NCBI RefSeq assembly: GCF_005047635.1
Contig: NZ_SUKC01000015.1
Coordinates: forward strand, 40,385-104,384
Direction of reading: 5' to 3'
Source: Arthrobacter sp. CAU 1506
GTDB taxonomy: Bacteria > Actinomycetota > Actinomycetes > Actinomycetales > Micrococcaceae
Length of the DNA: 64,000 nucleotides
The position numbers and the translations under genes are program-made. This document shows positions 25,572 to 32,276 of this stretch, piece after piece. Position 1 is the stretch's first letter. Each line of letters begins with the position of its first letter. The notes beneath the pieces are model-generated. The model was not told the origin of the DNA, searched no databases, and worked only from the letters and a program-made list of their open reading frames with translations.

Positions 25572-28004
25572 CTACGGCTGCTCGGGGACCGTGATGGCAG
25601 TGTTGCTGCCGGCGCTGAGGATGATGGTCACTTCCTGCCGGAAGGTCAGGATGCTGCCCGGCGGGGCCGACTGTTTCGTCACCACGTTCTTGCCGATGCG
25701 TGGATTCGGTTTGGTGGTCTTCTGTGCAATCACGGGTACCAAGTTGTTGCGCAGCAGCACGGTGATGGCCTCGTTGACACCCAGTCCGCGGAGATCGGGC
25801 ATGGACCGCGATGCGGCCACGCTGCTGGTCAGCGGATCGGCTTCGGGCATCGGCTCAGCGGGCAGGCCCTTGTGCAGGCCCTCCATGGTGTCCTTCCATA
25901 CCGGGCCGGCCAGTTCGGAGCCGGTGAGGTCGCGGAAGGTCTTCCCGTAGGCCCTCACCTTGGTCAACGGGTGCTGCGCGCCGCCGCGCGGATCACCCAG
26001 CCACACCGCCGTCGCATACTGCGGCGTGACGCCCACAATCCAGTTGGCGGCGAAGTCGTTGGTGGTACCGGTCTTGGCGCCGGCTTTGCGGCCCTTCGGC
26101 ATGCCCAGCACGCCCAGCGTGCCGGCGGGGTTGAACGGTTCCTTGAGCGCGTCGGCTACCGTGGCCGCCACCGAGGGGGCGATGGCCTGGTGGCAGCCGG
26201 CCTCGGGAACCGGGATTTTCTCCCCGGTGTCGCTGCGGATGCCTTCGGTGATGGTGACCGGCCGGCAGAGCACCCCGCCACTGACGAACGTGGAGTAGGC
26301 GTTGGCCATTTGCAGCGGCGATATCTCGTACGCGCCCAGAGCCAGCGAGGCCTCCTTGCCGTGCAGTTTTTTGGTGGGGATGGTGGTGATGCCCAGCTTC
26401 TCGGCGAGCTCGGCCACTTCCTTCACACCGGTCCGCTCGATCAGCCGAATGAAGTAAACATTCACCGACGCGCGGACGGCCTGGTAGGCATCGATGTTGC
26501 CGTAGTTCTTGTTGCCGTAGTTGTGGAAACCGCCCGGCGGGTTGTCCAGGCGGGAGTAGTAGGGGCCGTTGGCCAGCAGCTTCATCCGCGGCGAGATTCC
26601 CTGCGACAGCGCCGTGGCCAGCACAATCGGCTTCATCGCGGACCCCACCTGGAAGGGGCTGTCGGCGAAGACCACTTCGGTCTTGCCCTTGCCCTCGCCC
26701 CACGCACGGTTCTGCACCACTGCGGCAATATGCCCGGTGCCGGGTTCCACCACGGCGGTGCCCAGCGCCACGCGGTTCTTGTTGCCCATCGCCTTGCTCA
26801 CCGCTTTTTGCGCCGCGGCCATCGCCTTACGGTCCATGGCCGTGGTCAGGGTCATCCCGCCGCGGGAGAGCCGGTCGGCGCGTTCTTCCTGGGTCTTGCC
26901 GAAGGCCGGATCGGAGAGGATTTCGTCCCGGACCAGGTCGCAGTAGAACGGGTAGTCGGAGTCGGCGCAGCCGGACGGCATGGAGCCCGGGTCCAGGCCC
27001 AGACCGCTCTGGCGTGCCGCTGCGGCTTCATCTGGGGTGATTGCCCCGCGGCCCTCCATCACGTTCAGCACGGTGTTGCGGCGGGCAAGCGCACGCTCCG
27101 GGTATGTCATCGGATCGTAGTAAACCGGCCCCTTGAGCAGACCCACCAGCAGCGCCGACTGCGCCAGATTGAGTTTGTCCGCCGTCGTATTGAAATAGAT
27201 CCGGGCCGCCGCCTGTACTCCGTAGGCGCGGTGGCCGAAGTAGACGGCGTTGACGTACATGTTCAGGATCTGGTCCTTGCTCAGCCGGTTTTCCAGCTGC
27301 ACGGCGTACTTGGCCTCGCGGATCTTGGCGTTGTAGGTCTCACCCACCGCCACCGACTGTTCGGTTTCGTCCCGTGCGTTGTTGACCAGGATGTTCTGCA
27401 CCAGTTGCTGGGTGATAGTGGAGCCGCCCTGGCGCTCGCCGCCCACGGAGTTGGTCACCATGGCCCGGGTGACACCCATCGGGTCCACGCCGTGGTGTTC
27501 GTAAAACCGGGAATCCTCGGTGGACAGCAGCGTGTCCCGAAATGTTGCCGAGACGTGGTCCAAAGGAACATCGATCCGGTTCTCGCTGTAGAAGCGGGCG
27601 AACTCCTTGCCGTCCTTGTCCAACAGGACCGTATGCTGCGGCAAGGCGGTGTCCAACGGCAAGTCGGCCGGCAGTTCCTCCCATAGATCCAGGACGGAAT
27701 CGGTGGCTGCCGAGAAGGCGATGGCCCCCGGAGCGACCAGGGAGCCGGCGCTGAGTGCCACCACGGCGACCGCGCCGGTCCAGGCCGCTACACGGGCTGC
27801 AGTGCCGTGCCGGCGCTCCGCCGGGGCGGGTGCCATCAGGTCGTCCAGACCCAGCGTCTCTTTCCGGCGCCGCCACCACGGTTTCCGTCTGCTGCGTAAG
27901 GGTGCGGTATCCAGATCCGGCGGCGCCGGCGGTTGCCCGCCAGCAGCGGCCGCTCCGTCCCGACTGGCGTCGTCGCTCCCCGGATCGCCAATTGTTTCGT
28001 CCAC
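25572..28004 (-). CDS. bifunctional class A penicillin-binding protein with C-terminal PASTA domain
   Basis: 810 aa from GTG 28004, preceded by GGAGG at 28011-28015. A cytoplasmic basic N-terminus leads to one TM helix near residue 75. The GT51 glycosyltransferase domain shows EDSRFYEHHGVDPMG and the QLVQNILV region. The transpeptidase domain has SAMK (SxxK), SVN and KTGTTND. A PASTA segment (MPDLRGLGVNEAITVLL) occupies residues about 730-790. It polymerises and cross-links peptidoglycan. It resembles PonA-type enzymes of mycobacteria. Confidence 0.9.
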   Translation of the reverse strand: MDETIGDPGSDDASRDGAAAAGGQPPAPPDLDTAPLRSRRKPWWRRRKETLGLDDLMAPAPAERRHGTAARVAAWTGAVAVVALSAGSLVAPGAIAFSAATDSVLDLWEELPADLPLDTALPQHTVLLDKDGKEFARFYSENRIDVPLDHVSATFRDTLLSTEDSRFYEHHGVDPMGVTRAMVTNSVGGERQGGSTITQQLVQNILVNNARDETEQSVAVGETYNAKIREAKYAVQLENRLSKDQILNMYVNAVYFGHRAYGVQAAARIYFNTTADKLNLAQSALLVGLLKGPVYYDPMTYPERALARRNTVLNVMEGRGAITPDEAAAARQSGLGLDPGSMPSGCADSDYPFYCDLVRDEILSDPAFGKTQEERADRLSRGGMTLTTAMDRKAMAAAQKAVSKAMGNKNRVALGTAVVEPGTGHIAAVVQNRAWGEGKGKTEVVFADSPFQVGSAMKPIVLATALSQGISPRMKLLANGPYYSRLDNPPGGFHNYGNKNYGNIDAYQAVRASVNVYFIRLIERTGVKEVAELAEKLGITTIPTKKLHGKEASLALGAYEISPLQMANAYSTFVSGGVLCRPVTITEGIRSDTGEKIPVPEAGCHQAIAPSVAATVADALKEPFNPAGTLGVLGMPKGRKAGAKTGTTNDFAANWIVGVTPQYATAVWLGDPRGGAQHPLTKVRAYGKTFRDLTGSELAGPVWKDTMEGLHKGLPAEPMPEADPLTSSVAASRSMPDLRGLGVNEAITVLLRNNLVPVIAQKTTKPNPRIGKNVVTKQSAPPGSILTFRQEVTIILSAGSNTAITVPEQP

Positions 28005-28190
28005 CTGCGGTCCTCCGTCCCCCTAAGCAGGTCGCGGACGTCCCCCAACGTCACCGTTCCCAACCTGCCGACGAATTACCTCCGGGAAGCCGCTTGGTGT
28101 ATGCCGCCGCATCCAGAGAGGTGGTCTTAGCGTACGGCTTAATAGCCCTGCCGCAACCCCTTTTTCGGGCGGTTTGCAATCGCTACAGAA

Positions 28191-28218
28191 ATGTGACGGA
28201 AGTTAACTTCTGTGACTG
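28191..28218. promoter_or_regulatory. 12-bp palindrome with flanking GTGAC repeats upstream of the PBP gene
   Basis: GAAGTTAACTTC at 28199-28210 is a perfect palindrome. GTGAC occurs on both sides (28193-28197 and 28212-28216). It lies about 190 bp upstream of the PBP start in a gap of about 300 bp that holds no gene. It looks like an operator, but the regulator is unknown. Confidence 0.45.
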
Positions 28219-28239
28219 ATGTGAAAGCGCCTCTGGGGT

Positions 28240-28290
28240 CGAAAAATATTGACAGGGGCGCTGCCCGGTACTATGGGCGGCGCCCCTGTC
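28240..28290 (-). terminator. intrinsic terminator of the PadR/HAAS operon
   Basis: The arms GACAGGGGCGC (28251-28261) and GCGCCCCTGTC (28280-28290) are perfect complements, and an inner GCCC/GGGC pair extends the stem. On the minus strand the hairpin is followed by AATATTTTT. It lies 18 bp after the stop of the membrane protein gene. Confidence 0.85.
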
Positions 28291-28308
28291 GGCGAGGGTT
28301 GGTCCGGG

Positions 28309-29310
28309 CTAGCGCGGTCTCGCCGGTCGAAGCGATCGGGCCTCGCGGTAGGCCTTGACGGTGGCCAGTTGGTCCCACACGGTGACCACCCAGATGAGCA
28401 CGACGGCGGCGCCCTGGTACCAGCCCGGCTCGCCTCCGGAACCCGTGAACAATGCAGGGTCGAGCACATCCTGGCTGAGGAAGGCAGCGGTCAAGAAGGC
28501 GGCGAAGGCCACGTCGGCGGCCATCATGGTGGCGAGCATCGCCGTCGACCATCGCCCGGAGGCCAACCGCCAGATTTCGATCAGTGCGAACGCGGCCAGA
28601 AAGCCGAGGTAGGCCGGAATCCAGCCGTCCCACAGATCCGGGTTCAGGAACCCTCCGCCAGCGTTGAGGTGGCCCACGTAGAAGAAGGATGTCGGCAGGA
28701 ACGGCACCAGTGCCATGACCGCCAGGATCACCAGGGAAGCGATCGGCTCCGGACGCGCGATCTCCCGGACGGGCGGCTCGCGGAGCAAGTCATCGACGCT
28801 CCATCCGGACCGGGTGGCGGGTGCTGCCACTTGGGCCTTGTCCTTCTCTGACAAGAGTCGCTCGGCCAGCGCCAGCAAGACAGTGACGACGGCGACCGCG
28901 AGGAGAACCGCAAGGATGCTGTTGCCGACCATCCTGCCGATCATGCCGCCGACTGCCGGCTCCGGAGTCGCCAGGACATAGACCAGGGCGTTCACCGCCA
29001 GCGCCGATACCGCCACGATCGGCAGCAGCCATGCCGTGAGCCGGGTGAAGACTGGAAAGAGTTCCGGGCCGATCAGGTACCGCGGTGATTCGCTATAGCG
29101 CAGCGCTAAGCGGGAGGGGTCGCCGAGTTCCTCAAGGGCTGCCCGTTCGGCCGCTGCGGCCGCGGCCGGCGACGGGTATTCGTCCGCGGCCAGCCGGGCG
29201 TCGGCCATGTCCGACAAGGTGGCGGTGATCTCGCGGGCAATGTCTGCCCGGTTGTTCTCGGGCAGGCGGCGCACCACCTGCGCGACGTACTTTTCGGTCA
29301 GCGAACTCAT
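28309..29310 (-). CDS. membrane protein with HAAS/permease-prefix-like N-terminus, PadR-linked
   Basis: 333 aa from the ATG at 29310, which overlaps the padR stop (ATGA). The cytoplasmic N-terminal 75 residues (YVAQVVRRLPENNRADIARE, then an Ala-rich helix) resemble the HAAS/DUF1700-type domain that is usually encoded beside PadR regulators. Six to seven hydrophobic helices follow. The usual interpretation of such pairs is a membrane-associated modulator whose level is set by PadR in response to stress. The exact role is unknown. Confidence 0.75.
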   Translation of the reverse strand: MSSLTEKYVAQVVRRLPENNRADIAREITATLSDMADARLAADEYPSPAAAAAAERAALEELGDPSRLALRYSESPRYLIGPELFPVFTRLTAWLLPIVAVSALAVNALVYVLATPEPAVGGMIGRMVGNSILAVLLAVAVVTVLLALAERLLSEKDKAQVAAPATRSGWSVDDLLREPPVREIARPEPIASLVILAVMALVPFLPTSFFYVGHLNAGGGFLNPDLWDGWIPAYLGFLAAFALIEIWRLASGRWSTAMLATMMAADVAFAAFLTAAFLSQDVLDPALFTGSGGEPGWYQGAAVVLIWVVTVWDQLATVKAYREARSLRPARPR

Positions 29311-29654
29311 GCGGAATCTTCCTTCCACAGTGTGGTCAGGCTTCGGGTAAGGGTGTCCCATTCGCTGCGTAGTGAATCAGCCATCTGGCTCCCGAGGTCG
29401 GTCAGCGTGTAGTACTTGCGCGGCCTGACCTCGTCGGTGTTCCACTCGGCTTTGAGGAGGCCTTGCTTCTCCAAGCGGCGCAGCAGTGGGTAGAGGGTAT
29501 TCGCTTCGATCTGGAATCCCGCGTCGGCAAGGGTGCTGAGCAGTGCGTACCCGTAACGCGGTGTCCGGCAGGCAGCCAAGCTTGCCAGGACGATGGTGCC
29601 GCGCCGCAGTTCCTGTTCATGGAGGGCAAGGGTGGCGGCGTCATCGGAATCCAT
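29307..29654 (-). CDS. PadR family transcriptional regulator
   Basis: 115 aa. The winged helix of PadR is clear: RYGYALLSTLADAGFQ, then NTLYPLLRRLEKQGLL, with a short C-terminal dimer helix. It would repress its own operon. The ATG abuts a palindrome (29655-29678) and there is no Shine-Dalgarno, so the mRNA is probably leaderless. The next gene is coupled by a 4-bp overlap. Confidence 0.9.
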   Translation of the reverse strand: MDSDDAATLALHEQELRRGTIVLASLAACRTPRYGYALLSTLADAGFQIEANTLYPLLRRLEKQGLLKAEWNTDEVRPRKYYTLTDLGSQMADSLRSEWDTLTRSLTTLWKEDSA

Positions 29655-29678
29655 GCGTCACACGATAGTGTGTGACGC
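29655..29678. promoter_or_regulatory. PadR operator candidate covering the padR promoter and start
   Basis: A perfect 9-bp inverted repeat GCGTCACAC-N6-GTGTGACGC starts one base from the padR start codon. The spacer ACTATC (minus strand) could be the -10 box about 10 bp before the ATG. This layout fits autorepression of a leaderless transcript. Confidence 0.7.
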
Positions 29679-29783
29679 ACACTAATGCAACAGCTCTGCC
29701 CCTACCTGTCCGAGGGCTTTGGCCCCCGCAGGGGAGAGCAGATGGTTTTCCGGATGCCGGCACATGCTTTCCGGTTGCCGGCA

Positions 29784-29816
29784 CAACAAACCCCGCCGAC
29801 CTCTACGGCGGCGGGG
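29784..29816 (-). terminator. intrinsic terminator after the 68-aa gene
   Basis: The arms CCCCGCCG (29791-29798) and CGGCGGGG (29809-29816) form a GC-rich stem. On the minus strand the stem is followed by TTTGTTG. It lies 24 bp downstream of the stop at 29840. Confidence 0.75.
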
Positions 29817-29839
29817 CGAGTGGTCGGCGGCTGTGCCCG

Positions 29840-30046
29840 CTAGACCCGCTGGTGAAGGGAGACGGTTCCTTCGGCCGTCACTTCAACGGGTTGGGCAACC
29901 CCCTGAAGGTAGACCAGGAATGACTCGCCGTCCTCGCTCCCGCGGAAAGCAGCGAGGGCGCCCACGTACTCTTCGCCGTTGGCGGTAGTCACCGAAACGA
30001 CCCGGCCTATAGCGGTTGGCTTCAACGTCTTGGCTAGGTTGGCCAC
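29840..30046 (-). CDS. small conserved-looking protein, 68 aa
   Basis: The start is GTG 30046, chosen because a perfect AGGAGG lies 5 bp upstream (30051-30056); the longer open frame runs into the neighbouring coding region. The product (VANLAKTLKPTAIGRVVSV...) looks like a small beta-barrel. It has its own terminator. It sits 38 bp beyond the stop of the TDT transporter gene and on the same strand, so it may be co-transcribed with it. No family is recognised. Confidence 0.65.
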   Translation of the reverse strand: MANLAKTLKPTAIGRVVSVTTANGEEYVGALAAFRGSEDGESFLVYLQGVAQPVEVTAEGTVSLHQRV

Positions 30047-30084
30047 TGTTACCTCCTGTACCCGCGGACTTTTATGGACCAAGG

Positions 30085-31143
30085 CTACGCCCGCCGGGTC
30101 CGGACCAGCGTACGCCAGAGGTTGCGGCACATGGCAGCAAAGACCAGCAGCCAAACCGCGCAGGCCACCCAAAGCCATGCGGCACCGATCGCACTGGCGA
30201 TGGGTAGATGGTCAGCCTGCCCCAACGTGAGGCAGGCGACTGCATACATGCCACAAGGGAAAACGATGCTCCACCAGGTCGCCTCATAGCGCAGCGGCAC
30301 TTTCCGAACACCATGCCGCCAGAAACCCGCGGCGACCAGCGGGGGAATCAGCCAGGTGGCAAACGCCCAGCAGACCACGGCGACGCCTGCCACCAGCCCA
30401 CGGGTGGCGTCGACCATGGGGGTACTTTCCATCTCCACTATCCGCGCCCCTGCGACGACGGAGATGGCCATGGCACCCATCGACACCCAGTAAGGCGGGG
30501 TGAGATCGATGGGCTTGAGTTCGTAGAGCATCATGCGCAGAGCAACAAAGACTCCCGCTGCAGCGTAGAGGAAGATTCCGATGGACCACGAGAAGACGGC
30601 GACCACCGCGAGTTCGTCTCGGAAGGGAGGCAGCATCGGTTCCAAGGTTGCGGCCGCCACCGCGCATGACTGGCTGGCGACGGCCCAAATGAACCACGTG
30701 CCGTTCGCCGTGGCCACTACGGGCCGGGCGGTTCGGCCAAGCACAGCGGTCCACGGAACCACGTAGCCCAACAGCAGCCATGCGACGAAGCCCAGTGCCA
30801 GCAGAATGACGGTCCAGAAAACCTGGCCTTCTGAGGCCAGCCGGATGCCGAGGACGTTGGTGCCAGCCACAAAGGTGAAGAATCCGAATCCGCGGCGGGG
30901 GTCGGTGAAATCGTCAAAGAACTGCCGCCGGTGGCGAACGAAGCGCAGGATGTGCAGGGCAAGGATCAGCACGTAGCCGGCGGCGCAGATGGCGAGCAGC
31001 ACCCAGGATGCGACGTCGAAGCCTTGAAAGTCCAAGCCGATGGAAACGATTCCGCTGCCCATCACCAAGGCGAAGTATCCCGGCGCCAGTGCGGCAACCG
31101 CGCGGTCCAGCGTCCCGGTGAAGGTGCTCGACTCCGAAACCAC
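30085..31143 (-). CDS. TDT/SLAC1 family transporter (tellurite-resistance/dicarboxylate type)
   Basis: 352 aa with ten predicted helices. The first helix region LAPGYFALVMGSGIVSIGLD and the later SIGIFLYAAAGVFVALRMMLYE match the TDT (TehA/Mae1/SLAC1) fold. The C-terminal VPLRYEATWWSIVFPCGMYA is a conserved family segment. It is an anion or dicarboxylate channel/exporter in the cytoplasmic membrane; substrate is not predictable. Confidence 0.85.
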   Translation of the reverse strand: MVSESSTFTGTLDRAVAALAPGYFALVMGSGIVSIGLDFQGFDVASWVLLAICAAGYVLILALHILRFVRHRRQFFDDFTDPRRGFGFFTFVAGTNVLGIRLASEGQVFWTVILLALGFVAWLLLGYVVPWTAVLGRTARPVVATANGTWFIWAVASQSCAVAAATLEPMLPPFRDELAVVAVFSWSIGIFLYAAAGVFVALRMMLYELKPIDLTPPYWVSMGAMAISVVAGARIVEMESTPMVDATRGLVAGVAVVCWAFATWLIPPLVAAGFWRHGVRKVPLRYEATWWSIVFPCGMYAVACLTLGQADHLPIASAIGAAWLWVACAVWLLVFAAMCRNLWRTLVRTRRA

Positions 31144-31263
31144 GGTGCCAGTTTAGCCGCGGCTGACGGAAGCGTTCCGGGATGTCAGCACTTCGACGGC
31201 AGCAGGTGTGAGCACTTCTTCACAGAGTAGTGGTGGTCCATGAATGCACTTGGCTGGAGCAAC

Positions 31264-31578
31264 TCACAGATCTGCAATGAGGGTGTGCAGGGCTTGCAGA
31301 TGTCGTTGCAGGGCAGCGCGTCCCGTATCGGTGAGGCTCAGCCAGGTGCGGGGCCGTTTGCCAACGTATCCCTTCCTGACGTCCACGTAGCGGGCTGCCT
31401 CGAGGACTGCTACCTGTTTGCTGAGGACGGGATCACTCACCTCGATGGCGTCGCGCACCGTTCCAAATTCGACATCTTCAACCTTCGCCAGCGCTGCGGC
31501 AATGCTCAGCCGGACGGGTAGGCTCAGGTATTCGTCGAGCAGCAGCCTGGGGTGTGTCGAGGCACTATCGGCGCTCAT
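31264..31578 (-). CDS. winged-helix transcriptional regulator (MarR/ArsR-like, single-domain)
   Basis: 104 aa from the ATG at 31578, which overlaps the upstream membrane-protein stop (ATGA). The helix-turn-helix is in VEFGTVRDAIEVSDPVLSKQ and the wing in VDVRKGYVGKRPRTWLSLT. This is the short winged-helix type that often regulates adjacent membrane proteins. A palindrome upstream of the operon (32092-32121) is its likely operator. Confidence 0.82.
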   Translation of the reverse strand: MSADSASTHPRLLLDEYLSLPVRLSIAAALAKVEDVEFGTVRDAIEVSDPVLSKQVAVLEAARYVDVRKGYVGKRPRTWLSLTDTGRAALQRHLQALHTLIADL

Positions 31579-32030
31579 CGGCTGTTCCGGGTGAGGGCGG
31601 TGGCCAGCAAGGGCAGTCCTGTCAGCGCGGCATAAGGAATCCAGAACCAGGCAGGCCGCGCTTCCGCGGAATCCAGCAAGGCCACGCCGACGGCGAAGAA
31701 GCCGACGCTGAGCGCGAAGCCGGCCGAATAGCGCTTGGACCAGCCGAGGCTGGAAGCGCGCCGCCGGCGCCCGTACCCCATGCAGGTGCCGACAATGCCG
31801 GCGACGAAGACCACTGTGGTGGTGATATCCAGCCACAAAATTTCCTGTGGGTGGATGTAGACAACCACCAGCAAGTACAGCGAAATCAGAGCCGCCATGG
31901 CACAGGCATAGCGGCCTCCGGCCAGGTCCGCGAAGCGTGAGATCCGTTCTCCCCCGCTCCCGCCGGATTCGGCTGCCGCAAGTTGCTCATGCAGGCTGTG
32001 GTGGGTTTCGTCGGACGGAATGCCGGTCAT
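31575..32030 (-). CDS. four-helix membrane protein paired with winged-helix regulator
   Basis: 151 aa. A soluble N-terminus of about 40 residues (Ser/Gly/Glu-rich) is followed by four hydrophobic helices with a basic loop (GYGRRRRASSLGWSKRY). GGAGC precedes the ATG. The regulator gene overlaps its end by 4 bp. Such two-gene units are common in actinobacteria; the role of the membrane protein is unknown. Confidence 0.65.
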   Translation of the reverse strand: MTGIPSDETHHSLHEQLAAAESGGSGGERISRFADLAGGRYACAMAALISLYLLVVVYIHPQEILWLDITTTVVFVAGIVGTCMGYGRRRRASSLGWSKRYSAGFALSVGFFAVGVALLDSAEARPAWFWIPYAALTGLPLLATALTRNSR

Positions 32031-32091
32031 GGAAGCTCCTCATGTGGCCTGGTGGCGGGTGCGGTGCTGGCTTGCTAAGTCCAACCATACA

Positions 32092-32121
32092 GAAACTACT
32101 TTCCTTAAGGCAAGTAGTTTC
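32092..32121. promoter_or_regulatory. promoter with 10-bp-arm operator palindrome
   Basis: GAAACTACTT (32092-32101) and AAGTAGTTTC (32112-32121) are perfect inverted repeats around CCTTAAGG. On the minus strand TTGCCT (-35) and TATGGT (-10) are spaced by 18 bp, so the palindrome fills the promoter. This is the expected layout for autorepression of the 32030 operon by the winged-helix protein. Confidence 0.75.
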
Positions 32122-32276
32122 TCAGTGCAGGGATTCACGCGACCGGGGCGGCCCGGATTTTGGCGGAAGTGGCCCGCGAGGGGCAGACCACGGGCTGACA
32201 CTCATCGGCCAAGCCGCAGCGACCTATCGGGTGGGAGGCCTGACCACGAGGGCAACCTACGGTCAAGCTCAAAGCT

